A DNA stretch of 64,000 nucleotides from Linum tenue (lineage: Eukaryota > Streptophyta > Magnoliopsida > Malpighiales > Linaceae). The notes under the pieces were generated by a model. The model was not told where the DNA came from. It saw nothing but the letters and a program-made list of their open reading frames with translations, and searched no databases. Below, in pieces: positions 24,884 to 36,300 of the stretch. Both the position numbers and the translations under genes were made by a program. Position 1 is the first letter of the stretch, and each line of letters begins with the position of its first letter. The stretch is taken from contig CAMGYJ010000011.1 in NCBI GenBank assembly GCA_946122785.1, positions 2,790,001 through 2,854,000 on the forward strand, read 5' to 3'.

Positions 24884-25318
24884 TTGCTGACTGTGGCTAT
24901 GCATGTAGAATTCTTTTTTTTTTATCGATGGATTGGTTTGGTTATAAGAGGAAAGGAGGATTCTTTCTGCAATTGAAGGAATAGAGCTTGTTGGCTCTAT
25001 TTTTTGTTTTTGTTTTGGTGTGCTGCTGCTGATGATGATTTTTGTTTCTGTGTGTGGGATTCCTGTGATCCTTCTGAGTGTAAGAAGGGATCTGTATGTT
25101 AACCATGATTTTGGTTTTTTCTTCTCTGGGTTTCCAGCACCTATACCAATTGATGTATTGTTTTTGATGATGAAATGAATGGCAAAACCAGCCAGTAATA
25201 ATTTGAGAGAATGAAAGAGATTTTCTTTATTGTTGAATTTTGATCAAGATATTACTTTCTTCTATTCAATTCTCTTAGTATGTCGTATATATATACTATA
25301 ATAATTCGGGTTACTGGT

Positions 25319-25712
25319 CATCAAGCAACTGATTGTTGGCATGGTATGATCAGACTTCAAAGCTTTTCATAACCGCGAGAGATCTTTTATTCGACTCCTG
25401 GTAAACCCATATATATATGGTATCTGATTCTTGTACAAATTTGAAGCCCATATGACTGATTTTCGTTTGAGCGGGCTTGCTATTAGTAAGTGGCATATAT
25501 ATGATCTACAGTCGACCATTTCCTAATAACTCGAGTTAATGGATCAACTAGTTCTTAACATGGGTATCACTATCTTATGTGATCGAGAAATCTTCTATTC
25601 GAATTCCAGTAATCCCATTAATAAGCACATGTGGTATCTGATGCTTTTGTAAACTCTCAAGCCTAGCTATATCAGTGGGTTTCGATTGAAAGAAGGTATT
25701 AATTCGTAATAT
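25319..25712 (+). repeat. Two tandem SINE-like units
   Basis: Two diverged direct copies (about 25300-25500 and 25528-25712) share TAATAA(C/T)TCG, a GATC-GAGA segment, TATTCGA(C/A)TCC, GGTATCTGAT and TTTCG(T/A)TTGA in the same order. The TTCGANTCC core resembles a Pol III B box, suggesting a tRNA-derived SINE inserted or duplicated in tandem. No A box is secure. Confidence 0.4.
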
Positions 25713-25906
25713 AATATTCATTATTAAATCTCTCTCAACAAATTCTTGTTAGAATACATCTTCATTCAGTCCCTCCCTCTTTCTTTATCAGTAGACATGT
25801 TAAAAGTACAAATAATTAAGACGATGCAAAGTACATGGATCAACTGCACAATCAAGCAGTTAGTTTCATTAATTAATCTCTTGACCCTATATACGCCGGT
25901 AATTCG

Positions 25907-26236
25907 TTAATGAGTTCCCTCATCGTCGCCGGACTGATTACCTTGACCCTTACCCTTTCCCTTGCCGGCTTTACGACCCTTACCGCGACCCTTCTCTCCC
26001 CGGATGCCGGCGCCTTTCTCTCCCTGATCGCCGCCGGTTTCGTTGCATACGGGCTGGCAAGAGTCGAGGCACTGGACGACGCAAATCTGACCCGCCGGAC
26101 ATGTCACCTTCTCGCACCCGCCGCCGGCAGCTTCCACCGCGGTCTTGCCGAGCCTGGCCGCTGACGCCGTCAATATCATCATGAGAAGAGGGATCATTAC
26201 TATGCTCAACTGTTTTATAAGACGGCGATGAGCCAT
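25907..26236 (-). CDS. Small secreted Cys-motif, Lys/Gly-rich protein (root-cap related)
   Basis: Single exon, 109 residues. Residues 1-26 form a signal peptide (hydrophobic IVMIPLLMMILTASA). Residues about 40-66 carry the motif CEKVTCPAGQICVVQC then DSCQPVC, matching the CEKSCPGQTC / CNSCQPIC motif of the Root_cap gene at 27674-29447. The rest is hydrophilic, built of EKG/GKGKGKG units. It therefore looks like the first part of a Root_cap-type protein without the C-terminal domain, expected to be secreted to the wall or mucilage. A TATAAAAA box lies upstream at 26294-26301 on the minus strand. Same strand as its four relatives in the window. Function is unknown. Confidence 0.75.
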   Translation of the reverse strand: MAHRRLIKQLSIVMIPLLMMILTASAARLGKTAVEAAGGGCEKVTCPAGQICVVQCLDSCQPVCNETGGDQGEKGAGIRGEKGRGKGRKAGKGKGKGQGNQSGDDEGTH

Positions 26237-26293
26237 TTTGTTCTTACGATCGAGTTGTGTTTGTTTGTATCGTTGTAATGATTATAGCGCAGC

Positions 26294-26301
26294 TTTTTAT
26301 A
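26294..26301 (-). promoter_or_regulatory. TATA box of the 25907-26236 gene
   Basis: TATAAAAA on the minus strand, about 60 bases upstream of the ATG, in the same position as in the paralogous genes. Confidence 0.65.
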
Positions 26302-26922
26302 CTACGGCGGAATGTGTTCTTCCATTTAGAATATAAAAAGTCTACGTGTTTTGTTTAATTGGATGAAATCGGTGTGTGTTCGTGAAGCAATCTTGTCACG
26401 TGGTTTTCTGGGTTAGAGTATAATGAAGCTTGATTAATGCAGTGATCAGAATATTAACAAAATCTCTTGTAACAGAAATAAAATAAATGAAGAAAAGATT
26501 TGGGAAATCATAATATTCCAATGATCGTTATCAAAATGGTTCATAAAAAGTTATTTTATTGAAACTAAAAGGAGAAGAAAATCGAAGTGGAAAAGTCACA
26601 TATTTGTAGATATGTGGATTGGATTTATTGAACCAACAGTGGTTTAAACTTTCCACCATTATGAATTTTTGAAAAAAAAAAATTACACACTAAAATGTCA
26701 CTATATGATTAATTTCTTTCTTTCTTCAAATTTTAGGTATTAAATTATAAAATATACAACACTAAAATGTAAATTAAGGATCGACCAGTCTATCTGAATT
26801 TGGATTAAATGAGATGTATTCAAATAAAATGGATTAGCTTCATTTTTTAGTAAATTGATTAGATTGGATTCAAATTGCCTATCTTTTGAAAAAATATATT
26901 TGTTTTTGAGTAATAATGCAAC

Positions 26923-27344
26923 TAGAGGTGGCAATTGGATCGGATTCGTGGATTGGATTGGTGGATCTATGGATCAAATGGATTGGTTGATTCATGGATT
27001 GGATCAAATGGATTGGTGGATTGATCCATGAATTCAAATGATATCCAAGGCTTGGACCAAAATGTAAATTTTTGAAAAGTTTAGGTACTAAAATGTCACA
27101 ATGAAAATTTTTAGGTACCAAAATATAATTTTTCAATGATATTTTTCGTATAAAAATATAAATTTTAGTTACCAAAATGTAAAATATAAAAATATAGGTA
27201 CCAAATTGTAATTTTCCATTTGGATCCATGGATTGATCCATAAATCCACAAATTCAATTGGATTTAGATCAAATGGATTGGATTAAGTGGATAATTTGGT
27301 GGATGGATTGGATTCATGGATTTGGATCCTAATTGCCACCTCTA
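26923..27344. mobile_element. hAT-type MITE, 422 bp
   Basis: Ends TAGAGGTGGCAATTGGATC and GATCCTAATTGCCACCTCTA are near-perfect inverted repeats; the 8-bp target duplication AATGCAAC (26915-26922 and 27345-27352) is exact. The interior alternates TGGATTGGAT-like repeats with copies of AGGTACCAAAATGTAA. No coding capacity. Confidence 0.88.
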
Positions 27345-27673
27345 AATGCAACCGAACTAAACTGATATTTGAATTGGACAAAATATAATGCTTTTTTCGG
27401 TTTACCAAGTTAGGTACTTTTTAATTTGGTAAAGCGTTATTATGGCAAAAATTACAAAGACTAAACCAAATGAACAAACAAAGCTCTTATCGATAATTCA
27501 ATAATATAAATTTAAACTGCCGATAATACAACCTTTATTATTTAGTTTTGTCTTTGCGTATACATATGATTAATCATCATATTTAGTAATTAATCATTAG
27601 GCATTATTGCCTCATAATAGTAAAATATATTATGCATTTAGTTAAATTCAATTATCCAAACGACGCCGCTCCT

Positions 27674-29447
27674 TTATCTCTTGCAAACGACTCCACGCCC
27701 TTCAATCCCGCTCTCGCACTTCAAGCTCGGCAAGAAAACCCTCTCCGCCGCGCCGCTGCCGCCGGACCCAACAAACCTCGCCGCCTTGCAGTCGGGCGCG
27801 TAAAGGCTCGAAGTCTCAAACTCCCTCTCCCCGCCCATCACAGCCATTTTGGCGCTGACGCTCACCGGGCTCACATACCCGGCCCGGTACGTCTGGCCCA
27901 AAACCCCATTCACAACGCCGCTCAGCGAGTCGAATCGAAACCCTAGATCCAGATGCGCCAGGCAATCGCTGGAAGTCACGCCGTAGTTGTGGATTCTCGA
28001 ATCCTCCTGCGTAATCGGCACTACCCTGGCCGCGATTCTGAGCTTGCCTTCCACCTCGACTACCACGCTGTTGGCGTCGGCGGACCGGGTCACGGACGTT
28101 CTGGAAGTGGCGGTGGCTCCGGATTCCCAGCTGGCGCCTTGTCTCTCCGGGAGGAGTAAGGGCTCGCCGTCGAAGGTGACGAAGAGGCGGTCGACCGAAT
28201 CGTCCCAGGTCGTGGTTTTCAGGGCTCCGACGGTGATTCGGTGGCTGTCGAAGAAGATGGCGATGGATTGGACCCAGGTGAAGTCGCGGGTCATCTTGGG
28301 GTTCCTCTTGCCGATGAAATGGGCGTTGATGTGGAGGTTTTCGTCGGAGACCAGGCAGAAATCGCGGTCCTTCTTGCCGTGGAAGTAGAAGGTGATCCCG
28401 TCCCCGCCGATGAAACGTGGGTCCTGGCACACTGCACCTGGTTTGTCGCAGCCTGTCATTGATGACGTACAGACGGAAAGCATACGTCAGAGTTAAGGTA
28501 ACATCGAAAACTTGTGATCATGTAGTGAAATTAGGCAACAAGTTGCAGAATTTATGAATTGAATAGATAGTGTTAGAGATAAGTGATAGTGTAGTGGTTT
28601 AAGGGAACTTACTGCAGACAGGCCTGCAAGTGACGCAATCGACCACGCAGTCATATGGACAATTGCTGGGGCAGAGGAACTCTCTGTAGTAGCAAGCATT
28701 GTAGTTCTTGTTCATGCACCTCGATTTCTTTGGCACATTACCTTTGGGTGGATATGAAGTTGACGGAGTGGGAGGAGAAGCCGGTGGTGTTCCAGTTGGA
28801 GGAGTTGGTGGTGTAGGAGTGGGAGTTGGTGTTGAAGGCACCAGTGTTGGTGATGGGCTTTGATGATCACCTTTTCCTCCTTTGCTGTCCTCGTCGCCCT
28901 TTTCTCCTTTGCCACCTTCATGATCATCATCTCCTTTGCCTTTGTCATCTCCACCCTTCTCTCCTTTACCACCTTCCTTATCATCATCTCCTTTCCCTTT
29001 GTCATCTCCACCCTTCTCTCCTTTGCCACCTTCCTTATCATCATCTCCTTTGCCTTTGTCATCTCCACCCTTCTCTCCTTTACCACCTTCCTTATCATCT
29101 TCTCCTTTGCCTTTCTTCTCATCGTCGCTTTCTTTATCATCATCACCCTTCTCTCCCTTGCCGTCTTTGTCACCTTCACCGTCTTTATCTTTATCGTCCC
29201 CTTCCTTGTCGCCCTTGCTGTCCTCCAGAAGTGAACGGCCCGAGCCGCCAGTGCAGATGGGCTGGCAAGAGTTGCACTCAACAGTGCAGGTCTGGCCAGG
29301 GCACGACTTCTCACAGGCAGCTTCCATGTTCTTGCAGAGGCTCAGCTTCCCTTTGCATGGCGAGTTGCTCGCCTGGGAGACGATGACACTCAGCGACACG
29401 ATCAAGAGAAGCGGAAGAACCAGATGTTTCATAAGGTGATGAGCCAT
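27674..29447 (-). CDS. Root_cap-domain secreted protein (LEA-related)
   Basis: Exon 1 29447-28613 and exon 2 28452-27674 join in phase 1 across a 160-base GT-AG intron; 537 residues. Order of parts: signal peptide (1-27, ending SQA), Cys block SPCKGKLSLCKNM then CEKSCPGQTC and CQPIC, a Lys/Asp/Gly tract with three to four near-identical 19-residue units (GGDDKGKGDDDKEGGKGEK, 28900-29120), a Pro/Thr-rich hinge, a second Cys block ending RPVC, then the Root_cap domain (about 280-537; HGKKDRDFCLVSDENLHINAHFIG region at its start, quoted in part: LHINAHFIG). This matches the plant family annotated as Root_cap / LEA-related, secreted in root-cap and root-tip cells. The exact role is not established. 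Start is fixed by the shared MAH signal peptide of its paralogues. Confidence 0.92.
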
Positions 29448-29540
29448 TTTGTGGGAACTCCTCCTAGTATTCGGTTTTGGGGTATTCAAGAAGGATATTT
29501 GTGTTTTTGTGTTGTGTCTGTGGTCTCCAGTTAACTCCCC

Positions 29541-29547
29541 CTTTATA
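29541..29547 (-). promoter_or_regulatory. TATA box of the Root_cap gene
   Basis: TATAAAG on the minus strand, about 95 bases upstream of the ATG at 29447. Confidence 0.6.
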
Positions 29548-29549
29548 GC

Positions 29550-30401
29550 TTCAGGAATATGGGAATGCTGTGTTTGCAAAGCAATGCCACATGGTATTCC
29601 AAAAGAGGAACATGGCTTGATGTGGGAAAATTTCAGCACTTGAGCCACTTTCTCCTGGTGCTAAGAAATGTTTTTCTAGGAAAGAAAATGGCAGCAGCCA
29701 GACAGGATAGAGGCTGGAGAAACAGGGCGGCAATATTGTATTAACATGAAATGTTCCCTTGCAGGAATCATTGGGGGAGAAGAAGCAGACGTACCTTGTA
29801 AATGGGCTTTGCGAAGACCCCTTTGCTTCTTCTTATTGGTGACTTGGAAGTTGAAGGTCAGCGGCGAGAGTGCTTTATGAAAACTGGTTTTTTTTTTCAG
29901 ATTGAAGAAAAGGTGTGTTTTTTTCTGCTGACCATCAAAGCCAGCAAGAGGTTGCTGCTACGTCTTTCTGTATCCAGGTACTATGTTCATATGATTACTA
30001 GAAGAAGAGATTCCCAATCCCAATTACTATCAGCAGTTAAACCAATTCCATGTTGATTTCTTGATGTCTCTATTTCAAAGTCGTTGTACTTATATTTTTT
30101 TTTGGAAGGCCTTTGTGATGAATATAACTTTTTTGTTGTTGTAATAATGACACATTCTAGTGGTCAATTTTACATTTTTGTTTCTATAGCTATCTCAACC
30201 GTTTATGCAATCCAACTCATATTGTTTTGTACCTATATAATGCAACTCACTTTCAATTGCATATGCGCTTGCATTAAGGTAAAAACTAAAAAGTATATAA
30301 TTCTACTGCAGAAGCAAGCTAAAAAATATATAATTCTACTGCAGAAGCCCATAATTCCAGTTTTTTTAGGTCGTTTTGACTTTCATAATTCCAATTCTTT
30401 T
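29550..30401. other. Intergenic region
   Basis: Upstream region of the Root_cap gene. A short direct duplication sharing ATATAATTCTACTGCAGAAGC occurs at about 30290-30350. Nothing else recognised. Confidence 0.45.
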
Positions 30402-30478
30402 TGAATTTGTGATATGTAGTCTTCAAAATCGAAAAAATGACATTTCGGGAAAATCGACTGGAATCGGTGATGGGTATT

Positions 30479-31626
30479 TGTTTGTGAAGTCCTAGGCGGT
30501 TTGTAGAGCGAGAGCAAGGCGTCTGTTCTTGGATAGAGGGTGTACTCCAGATTCCCTGCGAAACAAGGGTCCGTGGGTAGGGCTGCAAACGAGCTGAGTC
30601 GAGTCGAGTTTTTGCTTAGCTTGAGCTCGGCTCGTTTATTAATTTTTCAGCTCGAGCTCGGCTCGAACTCGAATTTTGATTATCCAGCTCGAGCTCGAGC
30701 TCGGCTTGAATAAAAATAATCTAGCTAGAGCTCGACTCGGTAGAGCTCGATAAATGCTCATTAACATAGCTTGTCAAGCTGAGTACAAGCTCGGCTCGAG
30801 ATGGGCTCGATTTAAAATGATTTTTGCTAGATTAATGTATAAACATAAGAATTTAAATGATAGAAAGAACACTAGAAACTATAAATAACATCTAGATTTC
30901 ATACACATCTGTATTAGAAGACAATGTTCATGTTTAAAAGAGTAATTCATCCTTCCACAAGCTCAAAACAAGGCAGCTCGCGAGCTTAGCTCGACAAGCC
31001 ACTGAATCAAGCTAGCTCGCGAGCTTATCAAGCTGAGCATGGTCTAGCTCAGTCTTGGCCCGTTAACTAACGAGTTGGCTCGCGAGCCGGCTTGTTAAAT
31101 AACGAGTCGAGTGTCGAACGAGTTTTTTCCGATTCGAACGCCGAGTTGCTCGCGAGCGGCTTGGCTCATTTGCTGCCCTATCCGTGGGCGATTGCCCACG
31201 ACACTCTCCGAAGCTTAAGTTAAAGAGAGAAGTGTAAGAAATGTGTTTATGGTAGAGAGAGAGAGTAGTTGAGTTTACCATCAATGCTCTCATGGTGCAT
31301 TTATACCTAGTCTGGTGGTGGGTAAGACGTTAAATGCTACGTCAGGCGTCCCAAGCAGACCTATTCCCTATGAGGACCGCTTGCGGCGGGTAATAAATGC
31401 TCAGTCTTACCCAACCCGAGGTACGTATCTCAACGGATCTTTACATTTCTGTCGTAGTCAGTCGGTTTATGTCAGGCGACCTAGCTACTCCTCGGGCTTA
31501 GAGTCGGTGAAGGACCGCTTGCTGTCCTGGTCTTTCTAGACGAGCCAGATGCTCTATTGGGCTTTGTTCACTAATTCGCTCTTCTTGGGCCCGAAGCTCA
31601 AGTACGCTCAACTACGTGGCCCAACA
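30479..31626. mobile_element. Solo LTR inserted in the satellite
   Basis: The satellite is cut within its GGTGATGGTACCCCTTTGG block by a segment starting TGTTTGTGAAG and ending GGCCCAACA, i.e. TG...CA, with flanks GTATT and GTATC (four of five bases equal). Excluding the nested hAT element and its duplicated 8 bp, it is about 537 bp. No internal retrotransposon sequence is attached, as expected for a solo LTR left by unequal recombination. Confidence 0.65.
30578..31180. mobile_element. hAT-type MITE nested in the solo LTR
   Basis: Ends TAGGGCTGCAAACGAGC and GCTCATTTGCTGCCCTA are inverted repeats; the 8-bp target duplication TCCGTGGG at 30570-30577 and 31181-31188 is exact. The interior is dense in GAGCTCGGCTCG words, like the older copy at 9985-10569. 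Confidence 0.9.
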
Positions 31627-32877
31627 GTATCCCTTTGGAGTATGCCAAAAAAGGACCTAGAAAAATCTGTCCAAATAAGTGCTTAATGGACTCATTGTTG
31701 GACAATAGCCTCAGGCTGAATCCGTGTTCTGTAGCCTTCAAAATCAAAGGAAAATAGTCTTTCGAAAAAAATTTCCCAGAAAATTACGAAAACGCCATCC
31801 GAAAATGAATTTGCCCAATTGGTGCTTAGTGGACTTAATCTTTGGTGGAGAATAGGATCAATATACTTCATTATCATTGGAAAATAGTCTTGGACTGAAT
31901 CTATGATTTGTAGCCTTAAAAAATGAAAGAAAATGATACTTCGGGAAAATCGACCGAAATCGGTAATGGTCCCCAGGAGTCTGCAAAAAAAGGCCCCGAA
32001 AAAATTTCCGCTCAAATCGATGCTTAATGGACTTAAGCATCGTTGAAGAATAGCCTGAGGCTGAATCCGTGATCTGTAGCCTTCAAAATCCAAGAAAAAT
32101 GGCCTTTCGAAAACAATCGTAAAATTATAGAAAAGCCATTTGAAAAAAATTCGTCCAAATCGATGTTTAATGGACTTAATCTTTAGTGGAAAATTAGTTC
32201 AACAGACTTCATCATTGTTCTAAAATAACCTCATACTGATTCCTTGATATGTAACCTTAAAAAACGAAAGAAAATGGCATTTCGAGAAAAATCGCCTAAT
32301 ATCGGTGATGATACCACCCCTTTGGAGTCTGCAAAAAATGGATCCGGAAGAAATCCGCCCAAATTGGTGCTTAATGGACTTAATCATCGTTGAATAATAG
32401 CCGCAGGCAGAATCCGTGATCTGTAGCCTTCAAAATCCAAGAAAAATGACCTACTGGAAAAAATAGTCCAAAAAATTACGAAAATGCTATCCGAAAAAGA
32501 ATTTGCCCAAATCGATGCTTAATGGACTTAATCTTCGGTGGAGAATAGGATCAATACACTTTGTTAACGTCAGAGAATAGCTTCGGGCTGAATCCGTGAT
32601 TTGTAGCCTTAAAAAACGAAAGAAAATAGTGTTTTGGAAAAATCGCCCGAAATTGGTGATGGTACCCCTTTGAAGTCTGCGAAAAGTGGACCAGAAAGAA
32701 ATCCGGCCAAATCGGTGCTAAGTGGAGTTAATAATCATAGAAGAATAGTCTCAGGCCGAATCCGTGATATGTAGTCTTCAAAATTAAAGGAAAATTGCTT
32801 TTTAAAGAAATCACATAAAAAATTACGAAAATGTCATCCGAAAATGAATTCCTCCAAATCGGTGCTTAATGGACTTA

Positions 32878-33378
32878 GGGTTAGTTTGGCCCTGCTGTAG
32901 CTTTTGCAGAAGCAGCTTCTCGCTGGAGCTTTTAGAGAAATACTTTTTTAAAAAAAGCAGTTGAGTGTTTGACTGAAAAACTATTACAAGTGCTTTTTAA
33001 CATGAGAGGTTTTGTAAAATGACTATAAAAGACTTATAATATAAAATATGAATAAAAGTTCTAAACAATAAAAATTAGTCAAACGAATCTTATTAGATTT
33101 CTTTTATATTAAATAATACGATTTTACAATTTATTTTATTTTTAAAATATATAAATAAAATAAAATAAAATTATATTTTCAAAATAAAATTAGAATATGG
33201 TAATGATAATATTTTATTTTCAAAATAGCTTTTCACAGAAGATCTAAATCGAAGCTTATGATTTTATGTTATACAAAAGCGATTTTTGATTTTCAAAATC
33301 TGAGATTTAAGAGCTGTTTGACCCTGCTTCAACTTTTGAAGCCGAAAAGCACTTCTAAAAGTCGTGCCAAACATTGGC
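32878..33378. mobile_element. Tourist-like (PIF/Harbinger) MITE in the satellite
   Basis: A 501-bp AT-rich insert whose ends are inverted repeats (GGGTTAGTTTGGC and GCCAAACATTGGC) flanked by the trinucleotide TTA at 32875-32877 and 33379-33381. The satellite resumes in phase on either side: the unit spacing across it is one normal unit plus 501 bp. A 3-bp TTA/TAA duplication is typical of the PIF/Harbinger superfamily. Confidence 0.8.
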
Positions 33379-36300
33379 TTAATCTTTGGTGGAGAATAGG
33401 ATCAATATACTTCATTATCATTGGAAAATAACATCGGACTGAATCCGTGATCTGTAGCCTTAAAAAATGATAGAAAATGGCACTTCGGGAAAATCAAGCG
33501 AAATCGGTGATGGTACCCCTTTGGAGTGTGCAAAAAAAGGACCCGGAAAAATCCGCCCAAATCGATACTTAATGGACTTAATCTTCGTTGAAAAATAGCA
33601 TCAAGCCAAATCCGTGATCTGTAGCCTTCAAATCAATGGAAAATGACATTTCAAAATAAATAGCCTAATAAATTACGAAAATGCATCCCAAAACCAATTC
33701 TCTCAAATAGGTGCTTAATGGACTTATTTTCAGTGGAGAATAGGATTAACATACTTCATTATCGGAGGAAAATATCCTCGGCTGATTCTGTGATATGTAG
33801 CCTTCAAAACCGAAATAAAATGGCATTTTTGGAAAATCGCTCGAAATCGGTGAAAGTACCCCTTTGGAGTCTTCAAAAAATGGACCCTTAAGAAATCCGT
33901 CCAAATTGGTGCTTAATCGACTAAATCATCGTTGAAGAATACCCTCAAGCCGAATCCGTGATACGTAGCCTTCAAAATCAAAGGATAATGGTCTCTCGGA
34001 AAAAATCACCCAAAAACTTACGAAAATTTCATCCGAAAATGAATTTGCCAAAATTGGTGCTTAATGGACTTAATCTTCAAAGCGTAATAGGATCAATAAA
34101 CTTCATTATTTTTGGAGAATAGTCTCGGGCTGAATCCGTGATCTATAGCCTTCAAAATCGAAAGAAAATAGCATTTCAGACAAATCGTCCGAAATCGGTG
34201 ATGGGTAGAGTCTACAAAAAATGGACATGGAAGAAATCCGCCCAAACCGGAGCTTAATGGACTTATCATCGTTAAAGAATAGACTTTGAGCCAATCCGTG
34301 ATCTGTAGCCTTCAAAATCCAAAGAAGATGGCCTTTAGAAAAAGAAATCGCCCAAAAAATTACGAAAATGTCATGCGAAAATCAATTCTCCCAAATAGGG
34401 CTTAATGGACTTAATCTTCAGTAGAGAATAGGATCAACATACTTCATTATCGAAGAAAAATATCCTCACGCTGATTTTGTGATATGTAGCCTTCAAAACC
34501 GAAATAAAATGGCATTTCTGGAAAATCGCTCGAAATCGGTGATGGTACCCCTTTGGAGTTTGGAAAAAATCGACCTGAAAGAAATCCGCGCAAATTGGTG
34601 CTTAATCGACTAAATCATCGTTGAAGAATAGCCTCAGGCCGAATCCGTGATATGTAGCCTTCAAAATCAAAGGATAATGGTCTCTCGAAAAAAATCACCC
34701 AAAAACTTACGAAAATTGCATACGAAAATGAATTTGCCAAAATCGATGCTTAATGGACTTAATCTTCAAAGCATAGTAGGATCAATAAACTTCATTATTT
34801 TTGGAGAATAGACTCGGGCTGAATCCAAGATCTATAGCCTTCAAAATCGAAAGAAAATAGCATTTCGGGCAAATTGTCCGAAATTGGTGATGGTACCCAA
34901 TGGAGTCTACAAACAATGGACACGGAAGAAATCCGCCCAAACCGGAGCTTAATGGAGTTATCATCATTGAAGAATAGACTTAGAGCCAATCCGTGATCTA
35001 TAGCCTTCAAAATCCAAAGAAGATGGCCTTTAGAAAAAGAAATCAACAAAAAATTACGAAAATGTCATACGAAAATTAATTCGCCCACACCGGTGCTTAA
35101 TGGACTTAATCTTCGGTGGAGAATAGAATCAATAGACTTCATTATTTTTGGAGAATAACCTCAGGTTGAATCTGTGATCTATAGCCTTCAAAATCGAAAG
35201 AATATGGCATTTCGGAAAAATCGCCCGAAATCGTTAATGTTACCCCTATGGAGTCTACCAAAAATAGACCCGAAAGAAATCCGCCCAAATTAGTACTTAA
35301 TGGACCTAAAAATCGTTGAAAATTAGACTCAAGCCGAATCCGTGATATGTAGCCTTCAAAATCAAAGGAAAATGGCCTTTCGAACAAAATCGCCCAAAAG
35401 ATTATGAAAACGTCATCTAAAAATGAATTTTCCCAAATTGGTGCTTAATGGACTTAATCTTCGGTGAAAAATAGGATCAATAGACTTCATTATCATTGGA
35501 GAATAGCCTCAGGGTTAATCCGTGATCTGTAGCCATCAAAATCGAAAGAAAATGACATTTCTGGGAAAATCACCCGAAATTGGTGATGGTACTCCTTTGG
35601 AGTCTGCAAAAAAATGAACCCGAAAGAAATCCCACCAAAGCGGTGCTTAACGGACTTGATTATCGTCGAAGAATAGCCTTAGGGCGAATCAGTGATCTGT
35701 AGGCTTCAAAATCCCAGAAAAATAGCATTTCCAGAAAATCACGCAAAATTTTACGAAAATGTCATAGGAAAATGAATTTGCCTAAATCGGTACTTAATAG
35801 ACTTAATCTTCGGTGGAGAATAGGATAAACAGACTTGATTATTTTTGGAGAATAGCCTCGGGCTTAATCTGTTATCTGTAACCTTCGAAATAGAAAGAAA
35901 TTTGACATTTCAGAAAAATATTGGTGATGGTACACTTATGGAGTCTGCCAAAAATGGACCACGAAGAAATCTACCCAAATCAGTGCTTAATGGACTTAAT
36001 CATCGTTGGAGAATAGCCTCAAACCGAATCTGTAATATGTAGCCTTCAAAATCAAAGGAAAATAACCTTTCGGAAATTTTTTTCCAAAATTTACGAAAAT
36101 AGCATCCGAAAATGAATTTGTCCAAATTGGTGCTTAATGGACTTAATCTTCTGTGGAGAATAGGATCAATAGATTTCATTATTGAAGAAAAATAGTCTCG
36201 TGTCTTATTCGGGATCTTAGCCATTAAAAACAAAAGAAAATGGCATTTCGGGAAAATCACCCGAAATCGGTGATAGTACCCCTTTTGGAGTATGCTAGAA

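Noticed and set aside
28712..29439. Long open frames in other phases and on the plus strand across the Root_cap gene
   Set aside because: They arise from the low-complexity Lys/Asp/Gly repeat codons; the minus-strand frame with signal peptide and Cys blocks explains the region.
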